This document shows, piece by piece, positions 39,201-50,300 of a stretch of DNA of 64,000 nucleotides (positions within the stretch are counted from its first letter, which is position 1; each line of letters opens with the position of its first letter). The DNA lies in assembly GCA_030248135.1 (NCBI GenBank), contig JASANC010004634.1:1-64000 (forward strand). Direction: 5' to 3'. Origin of the DNA: Theristus sp. LFF4_11. Lineage: Eukaryota; Nematoda; Chromadorea; Monhysterida; Xyalidae. The notes below the pieces were generated by a model. The model was not told the origin of the DNA, ran no database searches, and saw nothing but the letters and a program-made list of their open reading frames with translations. The position numbers and the translations under genes were made by a program.

Positions 39201-40554
39201 TCCTGGTTGCGATTCCAAAGAAATGCCAAGAAATCCTGCAGTATTCGAAAATCAAAACTTGTTAATTTAACCTTGATTGCTCAGGTCCAAAGCCAGGCGG
39301 TGACATAAATGGGGTGGATGGGCTGGGCAACGAGAGAATGAACGAGATCAAGAAGGACTTTTACCAGTTGTTGGCCACCACGAATGATCCCATGCAGGTC
39401 GGTTGGTGCAGGATGTATTGCTTTTGTGGATCAGGTGTGTGTATCCCGACTTAATAGACGCATTGTAATTGATTGCGGCTTTGAATTGTGCGTGCTTCAT
39501 TGGTTGATCACACCGGGAAAGTCCCTGTTTCTTGACCCCTTTTATTTGTGTTCGTGGTCGGAATAATAAACGTGACTCGAAGGAACTGCATCACAATTTC
39601 CCCATTTCTGGTTTGAGTTTTAGTGCAGCCAACCAGTACAGTTGGTTGTTTGCAAACGTCTCTCCATTCCCATCTCTCTGCTCTTTCACCGGCAGTCAAC
39701 GATGACTGTTTCTTCTGCACAAAGAAGGCGGAGTCACCGTGATATGGCCGATTATTCGCGTGCAAGCGCAGGCGTGTCACTTTATACAGTTGTTGTTGTT
39801 GTTGTTGTTGTTTTGTTGCCCCCTTTTTATCCTTACCCAACGGCCTTGGGGAAAGGCAGTGTCCACCACATGGGCTGCGACGTTGGAAGCAGTTTTTTCT
39901 GCTACAGAAGTGGGCGTTGGGCAAGCTGCGCTGGTATGCATGGGCGCGATGTCATTGAGTTCCTCGCCACCGGAGCAGCAATCTTGTAAATCAAGAAAGC
40001 CGACGTTTATGCTGCCGAACCATTAAGCCCCACGCAACCCGGGGCAGCCGAGTGGTCACGAGCGGATTCGAACCCGGGCCTTCCGATTGGAAATCCCAAG
40101 TGCTATCCACTCGGCCACTCAGCCGGCACTTTATACAGTCAAACTCTATAGCGTATCCAACTGGCTGATTGGCTAGTGCATTCATTCTGTGGAGGCGGCG
40201 TTTGCTTTGCATAGAATCCATGCGTGCACGTAACCGCCAACCAATCAGCTAGTTGGATATGTTATAGAGTTCGACTGTAGTGTGTGAAGCTGCGCTGGAT
40301 TTTTTTGCTGCATGAATGCGTAGCGAAGTGACGCGCACTCCAATGAATGACGCTTAATAAACGAGTTTTCTCTCCAAAAAAAGGTCCTGAAAACGGACGA
40401 CTCCACGCGACACGCACGATTGAAACGCGGTCACGGCGGCGGCGGAGGCGGAGACTCTGACGACGAAGGAAGCGTCTCATCGGCCGGTCTCGCACCGCCG
40501 CCCCTCTCGACCGACGTCTACCGTATGCGCCAACAAATGAAACGGGTCAAGTAG
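27264..40554 (+). CDS. CSTF3: Cleavage stimulation factor subunit 3 (CstF-77), right-arm copy, with exon 2 frameshift
   Basis: Same 17-exon structure as the left copy: 27264-27368, 27957-28048, 28739-28771, 28929-29026, 29230-29331, 29690-29816, 30473-30713, 31415-31564, 33495-33646, 34272-34415, 34724-34826, 35225-35294, 35933-36131, 36967-37099, 38734-38934, 39285-39397, 40384-40554. Exon 2 is 92 nt instead of 96. Three small deletions (a GC pair, one base and one A) shift the frame after HIEQAR, so as written the protein would end early; all other exons match in length. Missense differences from the left copy include Ala for Thr at the start of exon 10 and Met for Thr in exon 9. It lies 1.3 kb downstream of SF3A3 on the same strand. 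Either it is a decaying copy, or the exon 2 indels are consensus errors; the short-repeat and homopolymer context allows both. Confidence 0.85.
30194..30342. mobile_element. Family M MITE, right arm, CSTF3 intron 6
   Basis: Reverse-complement partner of the copy at 12329-12477, with the same diverged ends. Confidence 0.8.
30785..30949. mobile_element. Family M MITE, right arm, CSTF3 intron 7
   Basis: Partner of 11722-11886. It begins 72 nt after the exon 7 donor. Confidence 0.85.
31590..31757 (-). mobile_element. Possible second tRNA-derived SINE, right arm, CSTF3 intron 8
   Basis: Reverse-complement partner of 10915-11085, with the same imperfect A and B box-like blocks. Confidence 0.4.
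31824..32997. mobile_element. Non-autonomous hAT-like element, right arm, CSTF3 intron 8
   Basis: Partner of 9676-10850, with target duplications ATTGGCAT at 31816-31823 and 32998-33005. Confidence 0.92.
34998..35179. mobile_element. Family B MITE, right arm, CSTF3 intron 11
   Basis: Partner of 7501-7681. It ends about 45 nt before exon 12 at 35225, in sense orientation. Confidence 0.8.
35739..35908. mobile_element. Family B MITE, right arm, CSTF3 intron 12
   Basis: Partner of 6772-6941. It ends 24 nt before exon 13 at 35933, so only the short pyrimidine-rich stretch and CAG separate it from the exon. Confidence 0.8.
36704..36861. mobile_element. Family M MITE, right arm, CSTF3 intron 13
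   Basis: Partner of 5819-5976. Here the first terminal repeat reads CAGTCGAACTCTATAACAT, slightly better preserved than in the left arm. Confidence 0.85.
37402..38569. mobile_element. Non-autonomous hAT-like element, right arm, CSTF3 intron 14
   Basis: Partner of 4111-5280, with target duplications CATCAAGT at 37394-37401 and 38570-38577. Confidence 0.92.
39778..40138 (-). mobile_element. tRNA-derived SINE, right arm, CSTF3 intron 16
   Basis: Reverse-complement partner of 2543-2902, with the duplication CACTTTATACAG at both ends, a GTT-repeat tail near 39790-39812 and inverted A and B boxes near 40057-40120. Confidence 0.9.
40136..40277. mobile_element. Family M MITE, right arm, CSTF3 intron 16
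   Basis: Partner of 2404-2545, ending 106 nt before the last CSTF3 exon. The SINE at 39778-40138 abuts it. Confidence 0.85.
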
Positions 40555-40576
40555 AGCGCGCATTATTTCTGTTCCA

Positions 40577-40751
40577 GTTGGTCCTGCGACTTTGATCGGA
40601 ACGCAGTTTCATGCGTGACGCGTGAATTCAAAATCGATGAAGTTGTGTGCTGAGTGTACGAGAGGCGACCAGAGCATTTTTAGGCGATTGTTGAATTACC
40701 GCATAAAGTGTGAAACGAATTTCGCGCGAAAACACATTGAGTCGCAGAACC
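40577..40751. mobile_element. Family B MITE, right arm, 3' of the CSTF3 stop
   Basis: Partner of 1931-2104. It starts 23 nt after the TAG stop and is antisense to the gene. Confidence 0.75.
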
Positions 40752-43024
40752 AAAACGACAGATAATAGACTGATACTAAATCGTAGAATTGGTGATTTAT
40801 TTGTTCGTTATATTCACTGATTGTTTAGATTAATGGTTTGATTGTTCTGATGACTTTTCTGGCTATTTTCGGACAGAATTGGGGTCTTTTTTCATGATTA
40901 TTGTGGTATTACACGTTGCAAAAATACTGAAATCATAGAATATCGGATAGTTCGTTCATGAAGGGATATTTTTCTTCATATTGATTGATCGGTTTCCTGG
41001 TTTCGCATTGTAATATTTTATTTCGTTCATTGTGTTGTTTCTTCAGCAATTTATTTTGTTTCGTTCCACTTTGTTTTGCGTCTCGTTTTGTTCCAGCACT
41101 GTTATTTCTTTGTAATCTCTTACTTGTTTCGGTGATTCGTATCCTGCCTCTGATTTTCTTTTTTTTTCAAGTTTTTTCAAGTTTTTTCTTTTGTATGCAC
41201 AACACAATGGCAGTTCAACTCGTAAGTTTGCACACATTGCCCTTTCAGTGTTTTTTTCTGACTGTGAAAGCCATTTTCGTATTTTTTTATCATAATTGTG
41301 GAATAAAAATAAAATTTTCAATTCGTGGAATTTATTTCGAAACTGATTTCTTATCGAAACAATAGTTCACCAGCAAACTTTGCAGCAGCACTCAAAATCT
41401 GCCAAACTTACTAACCCAGGTTATCGATACGGTTCAATCAAACTGTTAATTCACGGAGTGTACGGTATCTTGGTCTTGACACGATATCTACTGCAGGCAA
41501 GAATCGTGAAAGCTCTAGCATCTGTCTCTGCTGCATGCAGCAGCTACGCTCCGATTTTTACTCTCATTTCCTTCAGTACTTCTCCACACTTTTCTGCGGA
41601 CGGAATAAATCGTGTCGAGACCATCACGGTTCATACCGTACACCGATGACATCCGAGAAATCGCATTTACGGCATGCAAAGTTATGGGTGCACGTGTTTC
41701 CAAGGCCCAATAACTGTGGTATATTGTTTCGAAGCTTCTACTTGATACTAACAATGGGAAGAGGACAACACCAGTAATACAGTGTGTGTATGCTTTCTAC
41801 GCAAAACCCAAATCCATGGTCGTGGTTGTTAGTGTACCTAAGCAACCGGTAAAAATTTATTATTTACGGTATGGCCGATTAAACATGGCAGCTTTTTTCA
41901 GGGTGGAAGGAGCGCGCGAATTTTGAATGAAAGAAAAAAGACATTCAGAAAACAAATTGTGTGCCAAATTTGACGCGTTTTTTAAACTACTGGATTATCC
42001 GCGATATTCTGTTCATTATTTCTCCCTTGCACACGTGATTGGGAATTCTGCTGGCATGCTGGCAAAAAAGCAACTCCTAGTCTGCGACTAATCCCCCTTG
42101 ATTGGACTGCCTCATTTATTCGGCCATACTGTAGCTGGTTGCGAATGGTGTGTTATAGCTTTTTTGGTTTTACAGGTGTAACCTGTGTTTCGCACGTAAA
42201 ACCACAAAACCAGAAATGGACTGTGGAAACCAGGCTGTGTTTTGTTTGGCGACAAGTTTCAATTCTGTTTTCTTTAACAGCATTACTTTTGGTCAAAATG
42301 TCAATTTCCCTGTTTTTTGGCATCCAAATGGGTACCATTGACATGCATCAAAAAATTTTCCACTGGCATCCAGATTTGCCAGCTCGGATGCCATTTGGCA
42401 ACCCAGAAAAAAACCAGCAGTTTCCTGATTGTTTTTTAATAGAACACAGACAGGAAAGCACATGCGGCAGCCAATGAGCGTGCAGTAGTAGAATTATTTT
42501 CGTTTCAACTCATATATTCAGGTATTGCATCTTCAAGATCCATATCGAATAATGTTAAAATAGCATTATTTGCCTGAACACTGCGCGTCTGCATGTATGG
42601 TCAGACCAAAAAATCAGACAAAACATGAAATGAAATCATAATGGGAAAATTAGGGTTTTTTTCGTTTCCCATAGTCATAACATAACAAAACTGCGTCCAT
42701 TATATTCGCTTCCATTATTCAATTTACAGACAAGTGCACTTGTTTACGGTTTCAGAAAGACATCCCACATTACCTGTTTCTGCAGCGGTGCACTTTTACT
42801 TTTTCATTTTCTCCATTTTCTCGGACACAGTATTTTTTGTTTATTTTCTGTCATTTTTCGGACACAGTGTTTTGTCGTATATGCACGGACATGTGTTGCA
42901 TTCATTGTCGTTTTTTTATTTTCTTTTGGTTGAAAACACTTTTTATCATTCAAATACCTAAATCCCAGAAGAGCAGCAAAATTTTTATTCAACAACACCA
43001 TTGATGGGTTGCATGATGTGAATA
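40752..43024. other. Outer end of the right arm and its boundary, no gene recognised
   Basis: Downstream of CSTF3. AATAAA-like motifs near 41301-41313 could serve as poly(A) signals but are far from the stop. The palindrome boundary lies at 42908. One arm-specific MITE is listed separately. Confidence 0.55.
41867..42131. mobile_element. Arm-specific TA-target MITE (right arm only)
   Basis: 265 bp with ends CGGTATGGCCGATTAAAC and GAATAAATG...CGGCCATACTG read inward, flanked by TA at 41865-41866 and 42132-42133. The left arm has the unbroken site with a single TA at 778-779. Confidence 0.9.
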
Positions 43025-43285
43025 CCGTAAAGTCTTGCATATAAGGTTCCTCCCACTTATAAGACCCCCACTCAAAAGTGGGCGGAGTGTCACACGGCGG
43101 GAAACCAAAAAATTCAAAATTTTGATTTGTTCGAATTTTCACCCCGTTTATAAGACCCGGACTTCCTAATCTTCGCTTTATAAGACCTTCTCCCACTTAT
43201 AAGACTGTCACACAAAATCCCCTTTTTTCAGAAATTTTTGATTTTCAAATTTATATGAGGAGACCTTTTATGCAAGACTTTACGG
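43025..43285. mobile_element. TA-target MITE with CCGTAAAGTCTTGCAT ends
   Basis: 261 bp with inverted ends CCGTAAAGTCTTGCATA and TATGCAAGACTTTACGG-type complement, TA on both sides. The interior repeats the motif CACTTATAAGAC four times in variant forms. No coding frame. Confidence 0.85.
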
Positions 43286-43289
43286 TAAT

Positions 43290-45600
43290 AATCAAGTTTC
43301 TTGCCTTAGTGTTACAAGCATTTGCAGTGAACACGACATGTCCTTATCTTGAATACTTGAAATTTAGTGTTCAACATTCAATCATTTTCGACGCTTTCTT
43401 GGTGCATGGTAATTAATTATTGATAAAAAATAATACAACAAGTTTTTCAACGTTGTCGTTATGAAGCACTTTTTCAAATAAATGAAGATCTCCTGGGAAA
43501 TCATGCAGTGTTTTGGTGTTTAATTCTTTCACACCCGCAAACATTGCAAAAGATTTCTGCAGTGCACAAATGTTGACAAGATTTAGACAACCGTGTCACC
43601 CCGTGCACCGTAGCAAATTAAAAAAGGAAGCCTACGTAAAATTCAGATTCAATTTATTGAGCAGCTTTACGTGCAGAGGGACAGAAATCTGCACAAAGTA
43701 TAGCAGAGACTTCCGTAATTTGTCAAAAAATAATTGCTAAAACATCACTTCTCCTTTGAATCTTATGATTATATTTTTATTCGAAAACAATTGCGGTTAT
43801 AAAACCTTCCCGAGATGTTAGTAAATAGACACACAGCATTTCAACATGTTATACCGCTGTTCAACATCGAAATCAACAGTAACAGTCTAAATCTTTACAC
43901 ACATCACACCACGCCGTCCATAAATTCACCGCCACACTTTCCACTTTTCCTACTTTCGCTCAAAGTGTTGTTGTGTTGTGTTCGATTGAACGACAAAACG
44001 CTTTCTCGAAAACGTTTTTTGGTTTGTTTGTTCAGGCGAGCGGTGAAATGATTCGATATTGTTGAATGGAAATAGGTTGTACGTCATTTTCACATATATA
44101 GTGTAATCGGAATAGTATATTCGATATTTAATGAAAATATTTGCGGAAAATATTTATTTAGTTCTATATTTTGTTTTATATCACAGTGATTTTGTCCGTA
44201 TAAAAAATTTGCACTCTTCTGTTCGTAAGGTTTTTGTTAAAAGTCCTATTGACCCAGTCAGCATTGCTTCAAAACAGCGAATCAGCAAATGGTTGGTTCA
44301 ATAATAATTATTTTTGAAACAAGAATAAATTTCTGTTTCGATTTTTGAGGACCTTCAGAGGCTTTCATGGAGATTTTCTGAGCTTTAAAAATGCGTCATT
44401 CTACGGTTCTACAATAAAACGGTTGCATTTTATTCAAATTTTATTGTAATTCCGTTTTTATTTCGTTGTCACAAGACTCATTATTGTCGAAGAGACCTTG
44501 AATTTTGATTCCAACTCTTTCATCTCAAAACCCATTCATTTGTAAAAAATGGAATAAAGTAAAATATAAACCTACTCGAATAGAATTTTATTTGCATGCG
44601 CAACAACCGATTTAGCGGTTTTATTGCGCCTCGTAAAATGTATATTTTATTTGTATTTCTCATTTTATTTTATTTTTTCGTTGTTCAAAATTGCGGTAAA
44701 ATTGTCGCACATCAAACAAAAAAAAATTGTCTTCGAATCTCTGCGAAAAACTTTTTAACAAACGGACAAACGCATTTTTAATCGTGAAATTGCTGCTTTT
44801 CTCTCATAAAAACCACTTCTATTCTTTTACTCCCGAGCAGTTTTTTCGTGACTGTGTGCCATAAAAGATTTGCATAACTTTTATATACTAACGTTCATGA
44901 CCGACACTGTACAAATTGTGGTTTATTATGTTTGTTTTATTGTGTTTATTGTTGAGTGTGTGTGCACTGATTTTACAACCAAAAAGCCGTTTCTTCAAAA
45001 CCAGAGATGAAGAACGAAGAACGTCATGTTTCTTGTCATTTTTCGCCGATTTTTAATTTTAATTTATTAAAATAGTAGATTTTTCATGTTTTTCTGAGCA
45101 TTAAAAACCAAAAATGGTTCGGCACTTGCCGATTAGATCAAAGGAAAATTTATATTTGGTTTTTGGATTTATTTTTTCAGAACCACAGGTTGACAAAAAC
45201 TGAATCGATTTTGGAAGACTCACAATTATTGTTACACACACACATGGCAATAATTGTGAGAGAATGTTTTGAGCAATTGTTGTTCTATTTTATGCCGTTT
45301 CTGAAACTCCCGCCCGCAAAAAACACACGTTTTAAAAAAATTTTCAGCTTTTTTCGCACGAATTTCTGATTGACCCACTAAAATGGATTGGATATGATTT
45401 GCAATTCTAATTTTTTTCAAGTACTATTCCACTTGAATATTGCCAATTTGCTTGTGTACACCACGAAGCGTTTTCTCTGCTCAATCAAAAATAAAAGTCT
45501 CGCAGTTATTGTGTAGGTGACATTCATTACTACAATGTATCTACTATTTCTTTTGTAGTCTTTTTCTGAAAAAAGTTCGTCGTTTAAAAACTTTCTTTTC
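43290..45600. other. AT-rich intergenic DNA, nothing recognised
   Basis: Strongly AT-rich with many TTTTATT-type runs. No frame shows domain-like composition, and no tRNA or clear repeat was found. Confidence 0.5.
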
Positions 45601-45687
45601 GTTCACCAAAACCATAATATTCATGTTTTTTAGCAGAAAATCGCTCAAAACACATCAGCAATAATAGAAAAAGTGCACGCGGCCAAA

Positions 45688-46116
45688 ATGCTTCCACTAA
45701 AGCAACACGACCACTGCGAACTGTACCATCCACACTACTGCAGTGCGTCCAGCTACCACCACCACCACCACCACAACAACACTTCAGAGAAACACACTCT
45801 TCACCCGTCAGCAAACCATCAGCCAATCATCAGCAACAGCAGTCACCCTAATCAGCAGTCATTGTCCCAATCGACGACCGTGTGGATTGTCATCAAGATT
45901 CTCTTCATAATGACCATGATCAATCTGCTGGCAGTGGCGGGTACCGTCTGCGTCGCCGGCGGCAATCTGCTGACCTTTGCTTATTTAGCAGCAGTGGTGC
46001 TGCCGACGTCCGGCGTCAGTGTACTGATCACGCAGCATTTGTGGCAGCGTTTCACGCGCATTTACGCGACATCGAAGCGCGTTTGGACGCTCGCGGGCAC
46101 GCCGATTGACTATTGA
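45688..46116 (+). CDS. Small His-rich protein with two membrane spans, function unknown
   Basis: Single open frame of 142 codons from an ATG in the context GGCCAAAATG. I do not recognise the family. Residues 1-62 are polar, rich in His, Ser and Asn, with a run of six His at 24-29. Two hydrophobic segments follow at about 63-86 and 94-115, split by a Gly-rich turn, then a short basic tail with repeated Arg and Lys. This looks like a small hairpin membrane protein or the last exon of a larger one. No splice partners are evident. A GATT microsatellite starts just after the stop. The membrane segments support real coding sequence; the function is not inferable. Confidence 0.5.
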   Translation: MLPLKQHDHCELYHPHYCSASSYHHHHHHNNTSEKHTLHPSANHQPIISNSSHPNQQSLSQSTTVWIVIKILFIMTMINLLAVAGTVCVAGGNLLTFAYLAAVVLPTSGVSVLITQHLWQRFTRIYATSKRVWTLAGTPIDY

Positions 46117-46137
46117 TTATTGAGCTGAGTAAGATTG

Positions 46138-46138
<1 letters not shown>

Positions 46139-46181
<43 letters not shown>

Positions 46182-46211
46182 CATTGATTGATTGATTGAT
46201 TGATTGATTGC
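46139..46211. repeat. GATT microsatellite
   Basis: About 18 consecutive GATT units with one ATTC interruption, 23 nt after the stop of the membrane-protein ORF. Confidence 0.95.
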
Positions 46212-46224
46212 ATTTGAGAGAAGG

Positions 46225-46390
46225 GACGCCAATTCGAACTGCAAATCAGGCAACCGATCAGCTGCTGTTTTGAGTTTTTGGTTCACTGATTAGTCCAACC
46301 ACAATATTCGATCACGTGATGCATTCAGTCTGTGCATGAATTGCTGGGGAGCGTCGAAGTTTGTTTTGCATAGAATCATGTATGCACGTC
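46225..46390. mobile_element. Decayed family M MITE remnant
   Basis: Contains family-like blocks (GATCACGTGATGCATTCAGT, TGCATGAATTGCTG, TTGCATAGAATCATG) in the right order, but the terminal CAGTCGAAC repeats are no longer recognisable. Confidence 0.45.
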
Positions 46391-46673
46391 TAAATTAAAA
46401 AAGTGATTATCTGTACGACGATACCTGAGATCTGACATCAGTTTGTCCTTTTTTTCTCGTGTATCACCAAACTCATTCTTTCTTTTTGTGTGTGTGTATA
46501 TTAGCAATAACGTTTTTGTGCTCTTCGTTGAATTTTCCATAATAACAAGCACAGGCACAGGGTGGTCCGTAAGTAGTAATACCGACTTGGACATTTTTTG
46601 TTGAAATTTTAGCCAGTTATTTTGAAAAAAAGATCAACCTAGGTTCTACAGGGTGAACCAAAAAAAAGGTTCC

Positions 46674-46872
46674 AATTCTAAAATGCTCTCACTGGCGTGT
46701 GCTGAGGTGTTTAGAGCTGAAAATTGGAACACTATTAGAAAACAGTTGGAGGTTTTTCTGACTATTTTTTTTCACGGTATGTTGCCCCTATCATTCACTA
46801 CAGCAGAATATCTGAAAAACATGAAAAATCGACAAATGTGGTGAAATGCAGAGGGTTAATTTAGCTGTAACA
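46674..46872. repeat. Left arm of inverted repeat 1 in the 4-kb element
   Basis: About 199 bp pairing with 47520-47718, with a loop of about 650 bp. Shared blocks include CTCACTGGCGTGTGCTGAGG and CAGTTGGAGGTTTTTCTGAC. Confidence 0.85.
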
Positions 46873-47519
46873 AAGACTAAATGATGAACGTTGGTGACAA
46901 CCTGAGTGTTCACAACTCAAAAAAAGATGAAAAAACAATATGCACACACAGTAGCTTGGAAATGCCGAATGCTGAATTGCATTTAAACAGTCATTGATCA
47001 ACCTGATGTTTCACTTCGAGTCTGAGCGTGCGTGAGCGGTTCTGCCCAGAACAGATGCGAATTTATCTTTCCAGGTGCAAACTGTTTTTCTTTTTTTAAT
47101 TCACACAATTTGCCACTCTGATACAATATTTTTCACCATAGCAGACTGGTTATTTTCTGCAGTGAAAGATGCAATTCCATTTTCAGTCGTTGCTGCCATC
47201 ATGGTTAAGTGGACGGCAGAGAAGCGAGTCTGGTGTGCCAATTGGTCGAAACATGCGAATAACTTTTCCATAGTGGTTCGGCAATTTGTACAAAATTCAA
47301 TTTTGCCCCGCATGGCGATACATTAGCTCGGAAGTCCGTTTATGAGCAATGATAAACAGTGAGATTATGAATGAACGTTGTTTTTCGTCAAAAATCGCTA
47401 TTTTTTGAAAATTGCACTGTAAAAAATGAACAGAAACGAGTAAACCAAGCAAAATTTGACCACAAAAAATTCTCAAAGTGTTCTAACAGTGTTCCAAGTT
47501 TTAAGCCATGAGGTTCTTG

Positions 47520-47718
47520 TTTCAGCTAAATCAACCCTCTTTATTTCACCACATTTGTCGATTTTTCATGTTTTTCAGATATTCTGCTGTAGTGAGTGAT
47601 AGGGGCAACATACCGTGAAAAAAAAAATAGTCAGAAAAACCTCCAACTGTTTTCTAATAGTGTTCCAATTTTCAGCTCTAAACACCTCAGCACACGCCAG
47701 TGAGAGCATTTTAGAATT
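47520..47718. repeat. Right arm of inverted repeat 1 in the 4-kb element
   Basis: Complement of 46674-46872. It abuts the left arm of the next inverted repeat at 47716. Confidence 0.85.
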
Positions 47719-47858
47719 ATCTAAAAATGCGTGAGACGCATATAAAAGGAGGAATATGGCCTTGTGTAAGCAGTGAAAGACTTGGCTCGACAACGCTTTT
47801 CAAGTCTCTGATGTGGTACACACGGATACAAGTACATAAGAGTCATATTTTTGCGCCG
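47716..47858. repeat. Left arm of inverted repeat 2 in the 4-kb element
   Basis: 143 bp pairing almost perfectly with 48604-48746, with a loop of about 745 bp. Shared blocks include GCAGTGAAAGACTTGGCTCG. Confidence 0.88.
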
Positions 47859-48603
47859 TTTATTTATGATTTCGGTTGCACATGGCAACCCTCGTGCTTT
47901 GTATTGTAGACAAATGACCTTTCACATTTGCGGATTCCGGGCATTTAGCGACCACTAAAACTACTAAAATAACAATCAGACTTTAGCTCGCTGACACTGG
48001 TTTGTTCAGGACAAATTGTATCGCAGAAGCATTGCGGAACGCAAGGTCTCCTGTGGCAAAGGCAATGACTCACGGGACAGACGGTTTATCCTGCCACACT
48101 AGTTGAAGGTGACACCGGTAAAAAAGGTGAAAATCAACGGAAGACAACTCCTTTTTGTCACTGGTGCTGGTGTGTACACAGCGGTGCGTACGTTAACAAC
48201 AACGAAAAAGCTACATGCAACAATGTTTTGCAATCTCTAATTTTTCTGTTTTTGCACAGAATTTACAGAATTTCGCACATGGCGTGATTTTAGATTAAAT
48301 CGAAGAGAACAATTAAAAAATAATTTCTAAGTTTTACGCTTTTCAGCAAAACGAAAACGAAAACGAAAACTTTCGGATTCGCTGCCCTCCGGGGATATAG
48401 CGACCGCAGGCCACCGAAACCGAAATCGGGCTAAGATCACTGGTGCCCCCAGGACAGAGCGGGGCTTAGAGGCTGCCCCCCTCACATGCCGAGGGTATTG
48501 GTTCCACGGGATGGTGAGCCGTCTATTCCCCAATCCCACCGGAGTTTGGTACCTTCGGGTTTCCGGAATCGGTGGGGGGCGTGCTTCAAAAAAAAAACAA
48601 ACG

Positions 48604-48746
48604 CGGCGCAAAAATATGACCCTTATGTACTTGTATCCGTGTGTACCACATCAGAGACTTGAAAAGCGTTGTCGAGCCAAGTCTTTCACTGCTTACACAA
48701 GGCCATATTCCTCCTTTTATATGCGTCTCACGCATTTTTAGATAAT
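48604..48746. repeat. Right arm of inverted repeat 2 in the 4-kb element
   Basis: Complement of 47716-47858, ending in CGCATTTTTAGATAA. Confidence 0.88.
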
Positions 48747-48834
48747 ATTCTGACTTTTACATAAGCCCCGAAGGTCGGACCAAAATCACAATTCGTTGGT
48801 CACACATTCTTCTAAACCCCGGACAACTCAGGTT

Positions 48835-49735
48835 TTTCATTTTTCGTTTTTTAGGCCGATTTCTCCTATGCCATTTCTACGGCCGATTCCCCAAAATCGT
48901 CACGATTCAGTACCTAGAATCGCTCACAAAAGAAAAACTGACCCAAAAGCCGTGATCGGCGTAATGAATTACCATGGAAAACACCGTTTTCTTGTTTTTC
49001 ATTTCTGGACCGGTTTCGCTAAATTCCACGGCCGATTCACCATAAATCGTCACGATTCAGTATCTAGAGTTGCTCATACAAGAAAACTAACCCAAAATCC
49101 GTGATCAGCACATTGAATTACCCTGGAAAAACCGTTTTCTCGTTTTTCATTTCTGGACCGATTTCGCCAATTTCCACGGCCGATTCGCCCGAAATCGTCA
49201 CGATTAAGTATCTAAAGTTGCTCACGTAAGAAAACTAACCCAAAATTCGTGATCAGCGGATTGAATTACCCTGGAAAACACCCTTTTCTTGTTTTTCGTT
49301 CCTGGACCAATTTCGCCAACTTCCACGGCCGATTCGCCCGAAATCGTCACGATTCAGCATCTAGAGTTGCTCACGTAAGAAAACTAACCCAAAATTCGTG
49401 ATCAGCGCATTGAATTACCTTGGAAAACACTCTTTTCTTGTTTTTCGTTTCTGGACCGATTTCGCCAACTTCCACGGCCGATTCGCCCGAAATCGTCACG
49501 ATTCAACATCTAGAGTTGCTCACGTAAGAAAACTAACCCAAAATCCGTGATCAGCGCATTGAATTACCCTGGAAAACACCCTTTTCTTGTTTTTCGTTTC
49601 TGGACCGATTTCGCCAACTTCCACGGCCGATTCGCCCGAAATCGTCACGATTCAGCATCTAGAGTTGCTCACGTAAGAAAACTATCCCAAAATCCGTGAT
49701 CAGCGTATTGAATTCCTACGGACTAAACATTTCTG
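48835..49735. repeat. Tandem array, unit about 148-149 bp, about six units
   Basis: The block CTGGACCGATTTCGCCAA recurs near 49006, 49155, 49303, 49452 and 49601. Each copy is followed by CACGGCCGATTCGCCCGAAA and then GAGTTGCTCACGTAAGAAAA. The first unit is diverged and the later units are nearly identical, which fits unequal exchange. Confidence 0.9.
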
Positions 49736-49739
49736 CTAT

Positions 49740-50300
49740 TTTTCGTAGCTCAGACAAAATTTGTAAGACTGAAAAAATGATACCCAGTCAAAATGCTACG
49801 AATTTTCAAAAAATGCACAATTTTGACCCAAAAAATGCCCGGGCAAAAAATAAACTAAATTTTCAGAATCTACGGATGAATTTACCCGAGGAAAAATTCT
49901 TGTTCAACTGTGAAAGTGTCCCAGCTAAAAATTGAAAGGGCGAACACTTAAAACCAGGTGACAACCCTGCGAACTTTCAAAAAAGCCCAATTTTTACCCC
50001 AAAAAGGGGTCGGGGCAAAAAATTAACTCATTTTTCCAAATCTACGGATGAAATTACCCTAGGAAACATTTTTCTTCAACTGTGAAAGTGTCCCAGCTAA
50101 AAATTGAAAGGGCGAACACTTAAAACCCGGTGAAAACGCTGCGAACTTTTAAAAATGCCCAAATTTTTACCCAAAAAAGTGGTCGGGGCAAAAAATTAAC
50201 CCATTTTTCCAAATCTACGGATGAAATTACCCCAGGAAACACTCTTGCTAGACTGTGAACGTGTCGCAGGTAAAAACTGAAAGCGCGAACACATGTTGAT
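49740..50300. repeat. Tandem array, unit about 172 bp, about three units
   Basis: The motif TGAAAGTGTCCCAGC recurs at 49911, 50083 and (diverged) 50255. AATCTACGGATGAA and a GGGGCAAAAAAT block are in register. Confidence 0.8.

Larger units (their letters stand above)
22351..42908. repeat. Right arm of the giant palindrome
   Basis: Reverse-complement partner of 1-20370. The outer end is sharp: pairing with window base 1 stops at 42908 and the next bases are single copy here. The inner end lies at the start of the family M MITE at 22351. The arm carries the 3' part of SF3A3 and all of CSTF3 on the plus strand. It also has one transposon (41867-42131) that the left arm lacks. Confidence 0.97.

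Noticed and set aside
41380..41649. 89-codon open frame in the outer right arm, also open in the left arm
   Set aside because: No recognisable domain, no ATG-based conserved context, and the arms diverge in its last part without respecting the frame.
48835..50300. CRISPR array
   Set aside because: Units of 148 and 172 bp are plain tandem repeats without spacers, in eukaryotic DNA.
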